Shown piece by piece: positions 37,793 through 49,476 of a stretch of DNA of 64,000 nucleotides; positions within the stretch are counted from its first letter, which is position 1; each line of letters starts with the position of its first letter. A program made the position numbers and the translations under genes. The stretch lies in contig ML978127.1 in assembly GCA_010015805.1 (NCBI GenBank), forward strand, positions 496,001 to 560,000, read 5' to 3'. The DNA comes from Rhizodiscina lignyota (taxonomy: Eukaryota; Ascomycota; Dothideomycetes; Aulographales; Rhizodiscinaceae). The notes beneath the pieces are model-generated. The model made no database searches. It was not told the origin of the DNA and was given only the letters and a program-made list of their open reading frames with translations.

Positions 37793-38435
37793 ACTTCTTA
37801 GAAAGCGATTCTCATCTTGTTATCTTTTCCCTGAAGCTCAAATTTATGACTAATGGCTTTTCTTAATTATACATTTAATGGTGCCTTACGGCACTCTAAC
37901 AGCGTTCGGTGGATAGAGGGTTGGCAGCTAGCGTTACTTCAAACGCATGGACTGAGATACTGGCGATCTGAGACGGATGTGGATGGGGACTTGGGACGAT
38001 AAGAGACCTCTCGTTACGGACGGTAGATGGCTTGCTTTCTGCATACCACAGATACCCGGAACAGATATACGGAGTACTGGTGTTTGCATTAGATGACTAC
38101 GTAGCTTCATAGCGTAATGGCATGGTCAATTCTGAACCCAATTCTGTTTGCTCATCCAAACCCTCAGCTCAGTATTTCAATGCCTTTGGTGCTGAGCGTA
38201 GTGCACGTGACTCTTCGATGAGATCCGACGAATCAGAGCACAGGTAGTAATCAGACACGCTGTGATTGGATGATGTGCAAGATACCCCTTCGGATGACAC
38301 TCACCTGTTTGCCTCCACAGACTTTATATATTGAAGATCTTGCGACCTCTTTTCTTACAATAACCACAATATCTCACTTTTCTCTGCTCAATTTTAATAA
38401 TATTTCGAGGTCTCTCCAGATTAAAACCAAACATC
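37793..38435. other. Spacer and promoter of the metallothionein-like gene
   Basis: No gene is seen. It contains TACGGAGTA at 38068-38076 and a TATA-like element at 38324-38332. Confidence 0.5.
38324..38332 (+). promoter_or_regulatory. TATA-like box before the metallothionein-like gene
   Basis: TTATATATT lies about 104 bp upstream of the ATG at 38436, a sensible distance for a fungal TATA box. It was assigned by position and sequence only. Confidence 0.5.
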
Positions 38436-38870
38436 ATGACGACCGCCGCTGCAATGCCCAAAGCCTGCTGTGGGAAGGGTGATGGAACCTGCGTATGCGC
38501 CGCCGAAGCGAAGTGCTCTTGTGGCAAGAACTCAGCACTCCACTGCGATTGTGAGAAGTCGGCAACCGAGAATACGGTCGCAGGTGCTACGTGTTCATGT
38601 GGTATGTCTCGTCTCCAATTTGGCTTCGAATTCGTCACTGACTGATGGAAAAGGTCAGCGTGCGGCAGGCAAATGTACCTGCAGCAGATCGGCAACCGAG
38701 AACTCGGTCAGTGGAGCGACGTGTGCTTGTGGGAAGAGGGAGAAGGGTGAGTTCTAGATGCAATACGATGTGAATCTAACACTGACGGTCTTGAAGGCGC
38801 CTGCACTTGCGATGGGGCAGAAGTCGGTGGCGCAAGGGCGGAAGAGATTGATTTCACGACGAGAAAGTGA
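38436..38870 (+). CDS. Cysteine-rich metallothionein-like protein
   Basis: Three exons (38436-38601, 38654-38746, 38797-38870) give 110 aa with 16 cysteines, nearly all in CxC or CC pairs. This points to a copper/zinc-binding or detoxifying protein. The middle carries a tandem duplication, CEKSATENTVAGATCSCG then CSRSATENSVSGATCACG, each followed by a basic R/K stretch and a further CTC. Introns are 50-52 nt with gtatgt and gtgagt donors. Similar small proteins are widespread in Pezizomycotina and are often annotated as copper-resistance or metallothionein-like. Metal binding is inferred from composition. A TATA-like box precedes it, fitting an inducible gene. Confidence 0.83.
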
Positions 38871-39109
38871 TCTAGCAACGATGGTGGTTTAGATGAGGCT
38901 TTCCATTGCATTCGGGATGATCGATACGATACTGGTTCGAAAGGGATTTGGACGGAACGGGTAACCTGTATTCTTAGACCTCTTTTTTCTGGTTTACGAT
39001 GGCAGATTTGGACTATGTACACCGAAACACTAAAAAATACTACAAGGAGTTCTCCAATCCAAAAACGCCGAAGCTCCAATTATCCAGTACGGTATTGGTG
39101 TCCATTCTT

Positions 39110-41360
39110 CTATCGGCCTCCCATCCGTTCGATATCACTCATAATCCTACTTTTGCCTGCACTGATAGAGCGATTCAAGCACGGAGTCGTGCCGGTTCCA
39201 CCAACTCGCCCAATCCTGCTTTCACCCAACCCGAACCCAGGGCCTTTCAGACCAGATGGCCTCGAGATGCTCTTCCGGAAGTCCTCAACCGCGGCTGGTG
39301 CCCCGGAATCAGCGGATAGTGCCAGCATTTCATCGACAGCAGCTACGAGCTCGCCCTTTTCCACCCGCTCAGCCTCCAGCTCCTTCACCAAAGCAGTATG
39401 CTGCGTTCTCATGCTGCGCACCTCCTCCGCTAGTCCAGCCATTCTTGCTTTGTGCTCTTCAAACTCCGCCTTCTGCTCCTCAAACCTTTTCCTGTCCTCT
39501 TGAAGTGCGCCAAGTTCAGATGGCAGTACATGCACTCCGCTGAGCGTAGCATCCTTTGCCGTCTGCAGCTCCTCATTTTGCTTCATCAGCTCTTCGATGC
39601 GGCGCTCTAGTTCGGCGGTGCGCTCTTTCGTCTTGGCTTCGAATCCTTTCTTCAGCCCAGCGACCTTTGTGACGTGCTTCTTCTTGTAGATGGCGTGTAG
39701 CTCAGTGCTGAGTGTGTGGATTTTCTCGTCGATTTGCTTCTGCACCTGCTCGGCGGTGTACATACCCTCGGTATTCCTCTTCTCGCCATCTGTGGTGTCG
39801 GTCTCATTCCCACTGATGACCTTGCTGTTTGCTTCCGCTGCTCTAGCTTCTGCATCCGCTCGCGCAGCATCGGCATCTTCGGCGCGTCTCTCGCTCTCTT
39901 CCAATTTTTGCGCCAATTCATCCTTTTCCCTCTCACCTGCGATGACCTCCTCTCGAATCTTCCTCAGCACATCCTCAAACTCCTTTCCTCTTCTCTCCCA
40001 GTCTGTCTTCTCCTTCTCTGCATACTCTCTTGCACTCTTCTCCTCTCTCACACTCTCTGCCGCCTCACCAGCCCTGCGCTCAGCATCTGCCACCGCACGC
40101 TTAAGGCTCTCAACTTCGGCCTCCCGCCCGCTTAGCGTCGCCTTGAGAGACGAAATTTCGGACAGGTGCTGCGATTTGAGGCTCTCGAGCTCGCGGATCG
40201 TGATGGTGGGAATGGAGCGAGGCGTCGGGGCAGGTGGGAGCTCAAAGTCGAGGAGGTTGAGGATCGTCTTCCTGCCGGTCATTGGCGTGCTGGCGGGCTT
40301 TGAGCTCTTGCCAGGCGAGCGCTGGTTATTGTAGAAGGATCGCAGGTCCGGCTCTGTATGCATCTTGGGAGGGGACCCGTGCGTGCGTTTGGATGGGGAC
40401 TCGCGGGAAGATAGAGAGGCGAAAGATTCGAATTGCTGCGTGAAGTCGATGAGGAGGTTGGTGGTATCGCCGTCTTTGACTGGAGACCTGGTGGTGCCAC
40501 GTGGAGTTGGCGATGGCGAGCGAGGGGACGCATCGTGTCTGCGTGATGTTCCCGGCGTGCGTGCGCCTCCAGCTCGTGGTGTCTGACGACCGTTCAGTTA
40601 GCACGGCACTCGAGCAAGCGCCGATTATACATACCTGTGCGAACCCGAAATTCTTGGTTGGGCTGCGTTGGCCAAGCTTGGCGAACGTAGTCATGTCCAT
40701 ATTGGGTACTTCTGAGAATGTGCTGAAGCAAGTGTCGTCAATGGTCGCATCCTCGTTAATTGTGAACGACGTCGTCTCAAAGTATTCAGATTCTTCTACC
40801 ACGCTATGCGCGGAACAACTCTGGCTTTGATTTCTCTCCATCATATTCATTGCCATTGTGAGCCCTTCGTTGTCACGAAGAGTCTTTTCCTCGTCGTTGA
40901 ACGCCTGCATACGCGCGGCGAAAGACTTATTCGGGCTGCGTAAAGTAGAGTTGACTGTGCTGGGTAGAGATGTAGGATTGTTCGGTACACGAGGAGTGAC
41001 TTCGATGAGCGGCGACCGAGCGGAGGCCTTTATGGTACTCATTTGTGGTTGCAAGGCTTCGTTCGATGGAGTGGCAGCTCGAGATGCTTTCAACTCTGGG
41101 GTTGACACCTGGACGGGCGACCGCTTTCTGGATGGCGTCTCGAGGTCAAGAAAGTCGTCCGCAGGCGGTTGATTTTCATCAACCTCGGTCTCGAATGGAG
41201 AGCTCGCCGTATCCCAGGTTATTTCGTCGTCGTCTAAGGGCTGCTTGGTGGCAGACGGAGCAGTGACAAAGGATACAATTGATCTGCCGGTTCTGAAGCC
41301 GGTGTCTGGAGTTCTTAAATTCACCGTCGTTGGTGAGAGTGGTGACAATGGACCGGCCAT
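39110..41360 (-). CDS. Coiled-coil protein, possibly TACC/spindle-pole-body related
   Basis: Two exons (41360-40635, 40582-39110) give 732 aa; the intron is 52 nt with a gtatgt donor. The first ~330 residues are Ser/Thr/Pro-rich with many S/T-P sites (ATPSNEALQP, SRKRSPVQVSTP), as in mitotic phosphoproteins. From about residue 350 (TITIRELESLKSQHLSEISS) to about 660 there are long heptad coils. The block ELHAIYKKKHVTKVAGLKKG is followed by more coil and a basic Ser/Arg tail. This architecture recalls fungal Alp7/TACC-like or Aspergillus SnaD-like spindle-pole proteins. I hold that assignment with moderate confidence only; a general scaffold is the alternative. Confidence 0.8.
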
Positions 41361-41603
41361 TCTGTATGTTGCACAAGAGATGCTGGATTCGCTGACCGCA
41401 GATTTTCTGGGATGCTCGATGTTTGATGTTTACCAAATGTCCGAGTTCGGGGAATTGTAAACATGGGGCACGAGCCAGTTTGCAGCCGCTAGTCCCAGAG
41501 AGGAAATTACAACCACAACCCCAAATTGAAGGAGACGGGATTCAACTTTAGCAACGACTGCAAGAGGAGCCAGGGACGGATTACAGTAGGCTCTTTTATT
41601 GAT

Positions 41604-42830
41604 TCATAGGGTAAAACTGCCTTCACACTCCATCATAGCCCAACCAGAGTAATTGCAATTCGAACAACTTTCGCGACTAATGAGGATTGAAAACCGCAGT
41701 ACATAGTAAGCTCTTCGCCAGTCACTTACTGATTCTTTTTCTCCATCCAAGCTGGGTACCATCCACAACGCCGACATGACCAATGTGATTCGGCGTTTGG
41801 AGGCTGTCCTGTTGCATCCTTTGCGCAAATGAATACTTTAACGACAGTTGTGTCAGGGAAGAGTATCGTCCAGTCTTCTTCATCCGCCTCAGTATCAACG
41901 TCCTCAAACTCTGCATCTTCTTCCTGCTCGCTGGACTCTGTCATATCAGCTTTCTCACAGCATCCGGAATGGTAGATGAGTTGCTCGGGCCGAAGAGCTT
42001 CGTCGTTGTCTTCGCCGTTTTCCACCGTTGCGGTTTTGCTTGACTGTAGAGGCAGATTGACAACAGGGGATGCTGCAGGGGCATCCAAAGCGTCTGGTAT
42101 CGTCGGATTCACTGTAATGACCTGAGTACTAGTGCCGGCTTCTTCGCTTGTTAGAAGAGACGTTGGAGGGAAGAATTTGGAATGCTTCCTTTTGAAGTCG
42201 GAACTGATGGTACGTGGCCGATTGAGAAATTCTTCGGAGAATCCGTGACTGGGAAAATACGTTGTCATGGGAAAGAAACATGCCGCCGGTTTGTTCGGGT
42301 TCTCTGTTCTATATGCGTCGGAGTGTGGACTCAAGGACTGATGCTTCTCACACGTAGGAGGAGAAATCGACTTAAACAGGGCCTCACTGCTTCCAATGAA
42401 GCTCACGTCTTGCTCGCCTCCAGCAGCATTGCTGTCACGATATGTCGAGGTATGGGAGAAGAGCTGGTCAAGTTGCTCGAAAGGGATTGGATTCTTCAGC
42501 CATGATGTCCGATTGCTTGCGCTCTGTCTCGGTCTGGATGGAGTTGCAGGTGAAAATGCCCAGTTGGAACTTGCTGGTGAAGTGTCTCTCCAGGATAGTG
42601 CGTTAAATCTGTTTTCTGTGAAGATGTGAGCTTCGTTGCGTCAATGGTAGAGAGTGGCGACACTTACGGTGTGGCTCTGCAGCCCTGTTTCGAAGGGCTG
42701 ACAGGTCCAAAGTATCCTTCTTCGCCCGCTTCCAGGACCTCTCTTGGTCTTCGAAAGGCCGAGGTTCTTTTGGGCGTGGAAAGGCAAGGCGTCTTTCTGA
42801 CTTCTGTCGTGTCCTGCTGTCACGAGGCAT
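41604..42830 (-). CDS. Hypothetical protein with a C-terminal paired-cysteine (zinc-ribbon-like) segment
   Basis: Three exons (42830-42668, 42615-41730, 41676-41604) give 373 aa. Starts MPRDSRTRQK with a basic N-terminus; the middle is Ser/Pro/Glu-rich with an acidic run (EQEEDAEFEDVDTEADEE). Unspliced, the frame would stop right after MEKKNQ. A perfect gtaagt donor lies exactly there, and splicing adds a last exon reading RESCSNCNYSGWAMMEC. Together with the preceding WSCRRCGWYPAW this makes a C-x2-C...C-x2-C arrangement that could bind one zinc ion. I do not recognise a named family. The short 53-nt final intron and matching phase support the three-exon model. Confidence 0.72.
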
Positions 42831-43235
42831 GCCAATACATGGGGGGACAGTACGGGTTGATTAGCGACTTTGATGATGAGTCTTTGATGTGGAGGGTAGG
42901 AACTAGAGTACGTAGGAGTTGTTGCAACGAAGAAAGACTCGGAAAGAATATTTATCGACCATAACGAGCAGAAGCGGATGTGAGAGCAGAGTGTACTTTC
43001 CCACCGGCACACAGTACCGCCTGCCTCTCTCAGGACTTCACTGCAGAACATCATAAAGACCAACGAAACATGTACTGTAGTAAAATTCCCTGAGCCTTCG
43101 AGCGTGACAAGAAAACGGCCGCAGCGTTTCAGAGCATTGGACATTTTGTATGTATAGAGACTGGACCCAGTAAGGTATACAGTAGGTTTCAACGGTATAG
43201 TACTATGATATACACTCCAAAGAACACAGAACTAT

Positions 43236-43270
43236 CCTTTCAGAGATGGCCTCGCTTACCTTGAAGTGCA
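43236..43270 (+). repeat. Divergent copy of a dispersed short motif
   Basis: It starts CTTTCAGAGATGGCCTCGCTT and resembles the better-matched pair at 54563-54607 and 63080-63123. This is the weakest of the three copies. Confidence 0.4.
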
Positions 43271-43754
43271 GGAGCTGCTCGTCATTGTCCGGTGCAGCGC
43301 GCCCATCGGCCGTCTTATCACGCTCGAGGAACCGCGCACGTCGGTGTCGATGGCGTGTCAATATATTTCGTTTTGTTTCCCCAGCACGGAATTGAGACTT
43401 GAGTGTGGAGTGAGTGCTCCAGTCGGCTTCAGATCTGGTGGCGAAGATTAACCGCGGCCAAAGGAAGAAACGTTAATAATGAGGGGTCTCGCCGCGTCGG
43501 GGCAGGGACAAGGTAGCCTGACTAGCTGGGAGTGCGATGCCGGATGGCGGCTCTAAATGCATGCAAACGCAGAAATATGACACAATTGTTCGGCGGTGCG
43601 CTACTGTAGTAGCCCCTCAGTCGGCAGAGAGGAGTGCAACATCACCGTGGCTGCTCGGCACCTTTGCACCACTCACCACAAACGCTGACTCTTGCTCCAA
43701 CCACCACACCTCACTTACACACCTTCTTGCGACTCTGCCACTAGCAGCTCTCGC

Positions 43755-43802
43755 GCTCCAAAGATAATTGTCATCACCGTCGCCAGCAATTATCTTTGGA
43801 GC
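43755..43802. repeat. Perfect 16-bp inverted repeat with 16-nt spacer
   Basis: Left arm GCTCCAAAGATAATTG (43755-43770) and right arm CAATTATCTTTGGAGC (43787-43802) are exact reverse complements. Each arm carries an AGATAA core, the binding consensus of fungal GATA factors, in opposite orientation. The right arm ends 38 nt before the BTB gene ATG. It could be a paired GATA site or, if transcribed, a strong hairpin in the 5' leader. Confidence 0.85.
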
Positions 43803-43840
43803 CGCAAACTCGCACACGATCACTGCTTCCGCTATCGGAT

Positions 43841-46164
43841 ATGTCTGACTCCGCGCCTGCCACCAGACCACGAATCGTGCCGGCAATCCCCCTCAACTTC
43901 TCCAAACCGCCGTCTGCGAAGGTACTCGCTACTCCAGAGGGCAGTTCGTCTTCTGGCCTAGAAAACCGGCAGGAGAACGCGGTAGTGAACGGTGCCAGTG
44001 TCAAGTCCGTCCAAACCGCCCCGCAACATGCCCCTCTCACTCCAGAGTCCAAGAGCTCCACACCAGCACACGGCGACCACGTGCAGAATGGCAGCACGGA
44101 GTTGAGTTACGGCAGTCAACGTGAGGAGAGCGGACAACGCAAAGGTACATTCTACACGCCCATTATCTTCCTGACCCGTGTATTCGCTGCCTAGAGCTTC
44201 GTGCTGACTGGGGATATCCACAAATAGACCACGTCTTACCCGCAACTCCTATATCGAACGGAGATAGTCACTCACCAACCCGAGACCGCAGAAATTCATA
44301 CACAAAGGATGTAGCAGAAGGCCAGAGTGGAAGTGGGCCCAAAGAGAGACCTCCCTCAAGTGTCTCAAATGGCATGCCAGCATTCTCCCCGCAGAGAGGC
44401 ACCTACCGCCTCCCACCACCGTTCTACCCATCGGAGAAGAGTAGCAGCCCAATATCCAAATCACACACCTCTCAAGTAGAGCAAACCAGCTCAGACACCC
44501 CCTCGAACATGCACCATCCACGCCCAAACGCAATGAGCCTTGTCTTTGGCGGCATGCCAGACTCTTCAAGCTCTTCTCCTGTGCCGTTCACACCCTCTGG
44601 TGCTTCCCAATACCAGATCCCTCCTGTATATCCATCTACGTTTACCGGAAATGTCAATGCTGCTCCTTTCTATCCATCGGTTGCCATGCCACCTTTCTCT
44701 GAAGCTCAAGTCGACGGTGGATATACTCCCATGACAGCAACTGCGCCGAGCTTTTCTCCCTTCGTTCCGTCACAGCCATGGCTTCCTCCTGGAGCATCAT
44801 TCCACTATGCTGTTCCTGCTGCCGCTATGCCGATACAATTCGGGCAACCATTAAGCCCCTCCCTGTCCCAGCATTCGTCAGCGAAAGCTGGACATGATCG
44901 GCGTGCCTCTCAGCAAGGTAGCTCTGAGGGATTAATGTGGCAGCAGACAGATGTCTTAGAGGCTTCCTCGCGACCTGGGACCGGCCAGGAGTCTGTTCGG
45001 GACTCGGCATGGGCTGAAGAACAGCCCCATCCCACGGTTACGGAACCTTCTTTGGAAGGACACATTCTTTCTCAGTTCGGAAAATATGACTATGCGGATT
45101 GTATTTTGGAGGTTTATCTTACCAACGAGCCTGATGCGCCGTTACGTTTCCCTGGTCATCGCTTACTCATGGTTCGAAGTCCCCGTCTTGCGGCCGAGCT
45201 TGCGACAGGCTCGGCAATGGCAGAGTTCGACCATCACGGTTTCAGGGTTTTGAGGTTGTGGGCTCCAAGCAGATTTGCAACGTCTTCTGCTATCATCGAA
45301 GCTCTCAGTTACCTGTACGGGGCTCCGGTAGAGGCAAAGAAGACGGAAGCTAGTGCAGAAGAAGCACGTCAATCGTCAGAGGAGGCAAAAGAGCGCCTCA
45401 CCCATGCCTTGAGCTGCGTTGCTGCTGGATCGATATTGGAACTACCGGAATATGCTCAGCACGCACTGGAGGATGCATTTTCTCTTCTGTGCTTCCATAC
45501 TGTTGAACAAGCACTGTCATTCGCACTTGACAAGTCTCAAACAGCAGATATATCAGGATCGAGTTTCGTTGAGGCTGAAGTCCCGACCGAGGGGAGCGAT
45601 GGCCGTCCGAATGGAGGAATCCATGAGGAATCTGCGACGTCGTACGAGGGCCAACTCCTTGACAAAACCCTCGAATTTCTCATTCAGAACTTCCCTGACG
45701 ATTTCTCACTTGACACGGCAGCCGCTCAGCTGATACACACTCCTCGGTTACCCCCCTCTTTGGTCTCTTCACGACCATCTGTATCTGATCCCCGTTTTAG
45801 CCGCATCAAATTCGGAGATATTAATGGCGAGGCACCGACGGAGGAAAAGCATGTCAGCGGCGTTATTTCGAGCATATTACTTTCCTTACCATTTTCCACA
45901 CTGGAGCGTCTGCTCGGCGTTTGGGGCCGAAGCGCAGGACTATCACCGACCAAGCCCTCAGAGCTGATGCAGGCCGTCATTGACGAGCGAGAGCGACGTC
46001 GATTGAAAGCTCTTAGAGCCAGTAGATCGTCGAAGCATGCACACTCGAAGAGGGACTCTGGAGTCTGGGAGAATCTGTACTGGGAAGAGCGGGTCGATGA
46101 CTCAAAGCTCTCTCGGACGCGAAAGCAAGACGACAACGCTACTGATGTAGCAGCAAACAAGTAA
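43841..46164 (+). CDS. BTB/POZ-like domain protein
   Basis: Two exons (43841-44144, 44228-46164) give 746 aa. The first ~370 residues are Pro/Ser/Tyr-rich and probably disordered, with many short hydrophobic-Pro motifs such as PPFYPS. A BTB-like core follows at roughly residues 385-500: YADCILEVYL...FPGHRLLMVRSPRLAAEL, then IIEALSYLYGAPVE. After it come a helical region and a basic C-terminal stretch (DERERRRLKALRASRSSKH). In fungi such proteins are mostly uncharacterised; binding to Cul3 or other partners is only a family-level possibility. The start codon lies just behind the inverted repeat at 43755-43802, which may act on its transcription or translation. Confidence 0.83.
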
Positions 46165-47131
46165 TCGCCATGTGCTCCTTCCCAATTCTTATGGGGTCTT
46201 CCCTTATGAGGTATGAGTATGAGTTACGGGGTTGAACATGTTGCAGGAGTGATCTCATGTTTGCATTGCAAAGCGTGGCGGCGTTAAAAGTTCACATGCG
46301 ATGATGTTTTGCGATGATGTTTTACGATGAAGGCAATCATGTCGATGACTCAATGGGATGCATTTCGGACTGGCATACGAAAACTTGATGGGACATTAAC
46401 TAGCGACATCGGACAGGCTTCTTTCATCGCGTCGCGATCAGGCCGAGACAACGTTATCCTTCAACGGTATGAGGGTTTGATTTCGAATTCGGCGGCGACA
46501 TGCTCATATGTTGAACGGCTCCTGGCTGACTCTATAAATCTGAAAAGATTCTTCCCCGAAATGGTCATTAGTAGCTGGCTCGTTCTTTTCTTGATTAATC
46601 AGATTTTTTAGGAGTACGACTTAGAATGGAAAGTGTTTAATCATACATTCACGAGCTGGCAATCATCTTCCTCATCAACTCGATACGAATAGCCACGAAA
46701 TGACTGGCGCTTCTGATCGAAGGGGTTCATTCTGGTCAGCCTTGTGAATCTGTGAGCCTTCTGCATCATGGATTGTTTTTGAGGTGGTAGAGATGCCTGC
46801 GAGGATCCACCAAAGCCCCGAACGCCGCACAGGCCAACGCCTATGGCATTCTCGCGATTGTCTCCACTCTCCACTCCACTCTCCACTGATCCAGCGCTCG
46901 GTGTCCACCTGCGTAGATTCCATATCCGGGTAACAGGGCGAATACGGGGATCTCCGTTTGATATACTGGCCACAAGAGCGGTATTGTTAAGCATAATGTC
47001 CCACAGCGGAGTGGAGACTAATCAACGACTTGGAGTTCGCCTTCACCCGTTTCATGTCGAGCTTGCGAGAAATGTGAACCTCAAGCCACGAGGAGCAGAA
47101 TTTTGACACCGTAACCTAGGGACTGGAGACC
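46165..47131. other. No gene recognised; flank of a transposase remnant
   Basis: Minus-strand 46641-46994 is open from an ATG for 117 codons with no recognisable domain. Near 46299-46327 the unit GCGATGATGTTTT is nearly duplicated in tandem. The region adjoins the Harbinger remnant and may include decayed transposon sequence. Confidence 0.4.
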
Positions 47132-47494
47132 TTAGAAGCCGTGGTGCCGTGGAATATTGTTCAAAATGTACCCAAAATATGACTGCATAACAGCTATAGC
47201 AAATCGCCCTGCATGTATATCCGATGTTTGAGATTCACCGCCGCAATATCCAGGATTCACAGATGGCCAGCCATGTGCTCTCCACGCGGCAGTACTAAAT
47301 GCCACTCGCTCGTAACCCGGGGTTAGGCCTTCGCTCTTCGGCACTCGCTCTTGATGCTTGACTAGGAAATTATGTAGGCATGCCATGGCGCGCATCAGTG
47401 CCTCAGTGCCTCTGATAGCACGCAACCCGGCTGGTCGGCACCATTGGTGCGGAGCACGGTATTCTAAGGAGAATCGGAGCGCTTGCCATTTACT
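47132..47494 (-). mobile_element. Fragment of a PIF/Harbinger-type (DDE_Tnp_4) DNA transposase
   Basis: An open minus-strand stretch of ~120 codons without a start codon reads KWQALRFSLEY, then ALMRAMACLHNFLVKHQER, later WRAHGWPSVNPGY, and ends FAIAVMQSYFGYILNNI. The ACLHNFL block and the closing aromatic YF motif match the C-terminal end of HARBI1-like transposases. That end follows the last catalytic Glu. The N-terminal part with the other DDE residues is not found in the neighbouring sequence. I see no clear terminal inverted repeats, so this is a truncated relic. Confidence 0.6.
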
Positions 47495-47727
47495 CTAGCC
47501 TTAGTCTGGGCCTTTTAAAGACTTGCATCTATCACGGGAAAAATCCTGTGACTTTGATATCAAGATTGACTTTCTCTCCACCATTGCGCATGCTGGACAC
47601 ATTCCTCAAGGCCTTTTTTAAAGTTCGTTAAGGTTCTCTCGGTTGTTCCCGACGTCAGCACTTGTTGCTCCCCGCCAATCGGTACCGTCTCTGCGATAGG
47701 CTCTGTTCGCTTCGCTGCCCCGTGCGC

Positions 47728-49476
47728 ATGGAACACAGTTCTAACAACGGCTTCCACGGTGAAGAGAAGGATAAGGAGATCTTAGGGAATTCGGATTTGA
47801 GAGCGGAGTCGCTCGCGAGCCAGGAGCGACTGGGGGAGAAGAGCGTCGAGAATGGAGCGATCAGAAAGGAGACGGACAGCCCGTCGTCTGTCGACTCGGT
47901 CGCGGTCGAAAAAGATTGCGACCCAGAAGTCCAGGATGTGAGAGTGGAGGGCATCAACGACAACGACAACGACCTCGAAGCTGCGACAAAAGTTGCAAGC
48001 CATGTGCCCTCTGTGAGAGACCTGACTACGATTCCAGATGGAGGAACGATGGCCTGGCTGCAGGTTGTGGGCAGCTTCTTTTTGTTTTGGAATTCCTGGT
48101 GAGTATTGCCTGTGCAATTCAACATCGTACACAATATTAGAGCACCCTCGTGAAGACCTTCAAGTCCATGACTATCCTCATCACAATTTCAAATCTGGCC
48201 CTGGATTTGGGACCCAATCTTATGCATGAATTCCATCTCTACACAAAACGAAACGAGAAATGGTAACTACCGCTCGCTGACTTCATACCTCAGGGGCATT
48301 ATAAACACCTTTGGCGTCTACCAAACGTACTATCAAGAGGAACTACTCTCGAGCAACAGTCCATCATCAATAGCATGGATCGGCAGTATCCAAGCGTTCC
48401 TTCTACTCTTTGTTGGCGCGTTTTGCGGGCCACTCTACGACGCTGGTTACTTTCGCCAGCTCATAATGACTGGGACATTCTTCCTTGTCTTCGGCCACAT
48501 GATGCTCAGTCTGTGCAAGGAGTACTGGCAGGTATTACTTGCGCAGGCGTTTTGCACAGGTGCTGGGCCAGGCTTCTTGTTTGTCCCCAGCGTGGCGATA
48601 CTGTCAACGTATTTCAGGAAGAAGATCGCGTTCAGTGTTGGAGTCGCAGCTGCAGGTAGCAGTCTTGGTACGTTATGCGACTCATGTTGCATATAATTTG
48701 AGCCGTTTCTGACGCTGTCTCTAGGCGGAGTCATCTATCCCATCATGCTCCACAAACTGATTCCTCAGGTCGGGTTTGGCTGGGCGGTGCGCATTATAGG
48801 CTTCACGGTCTTAGCTACTCTCATGGTACCGAACACAGTGATGAAGATGCGGGCGAGACCAGCTTCAAAGCGCAAGGCAGTTGACTGGACCGCCTTCCGC
48901 GACCTACCGTTCATGCTCTTCACGCTATCCAGCTTCGTCGGCTTCATGGGGCTGTACATGCCCTTCTTCTACATCGAGAGCTTCGCCATCTCGAGAGGCA
49001 TCACAGACGCAAACTTGGGCTTCTATCTGCTTTCGATTATCAACTCAGCGTCGACATTCGGACGAGTCCTCCCGAACTTCGTTGCCGACAGAATCGGCCC
49101 CTTCAACGTCTTCATCCCGGCGACGCTGTTGAGCGGCATCATCACCCTGTGCACGATCCCTGTAAACAGTCTCGGTGGCATAGTGTGCATCTGTGTCTTC
49201 TACGGCTTCTGTTCTGGCGCATTCGTCTCCGTACCCCCGACCATCATGGTTCATCTCACGGACAACCGGGGCATGATTGGCACTCGAATGGGAATGTCGT
49301 TCGGATTCACGTCCATTGGCATGCTGATTGGTGCCCCAGTGGGCGGCGCAATATTAGATTCTGGAGGCTACACCGCCGTCTGGATATGGGGTGGTGTGCT
49401 GATCTGCTCGGGTGGTATGCTTACCACTCTGGCGCGGATAGCGAAATACGGGCCCAACCCGATCAAAAGAGCATGA
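47728..49476 (+). CDS. Major facilitator superfamily transporter, monocarboxylate-transporter type
   Basis: Three exons (47728-48098, 48294-48667, 48725-49476) give 498 aa. A hydrophilic, acidic N-terminus of ~100 residues precedes DGGTMAWLQVVGSFFLFW, the signature opening of the MCT (SLC16-like) family. Twelve hydrophobic segments can be traced, with the conserved FLFVPSVAILSTYFRKK after helix 4 and FVGFMGLYMPFFYIESF at helix 7. Fungal members are numerous and move carboxylates, riboflavin or unknown metabolites at the plasma membrane; the substrate here cannot be told. Intron 1 is 195 nt. The ATG at 47728 gives a normal length, and the frame upstream has only one weak extra start. Confidence 0.9.

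Larger units (their letters stand above)
42831..43840. promoter_or_regulatory. Divergent intergenic region with GATA-type inverted repeat
   Basis: About 1 kb separates two divergent start codons. No gene is supported inside. It contains a copy of the dispersed motif (43236-43270) and, directly before the BTB gene, a perfect 16-bp inverted repeat (43755-43802). Confidence 0.55.

Noticed and set aside
35946-38870. Idea that the hydrophobin, P450 and metallothionein-like genes form a gene cluster
   Set aside because: No backbone synthase, transporter or regulator lies with them, and their functions do not connect; adjacency alone is not enough.
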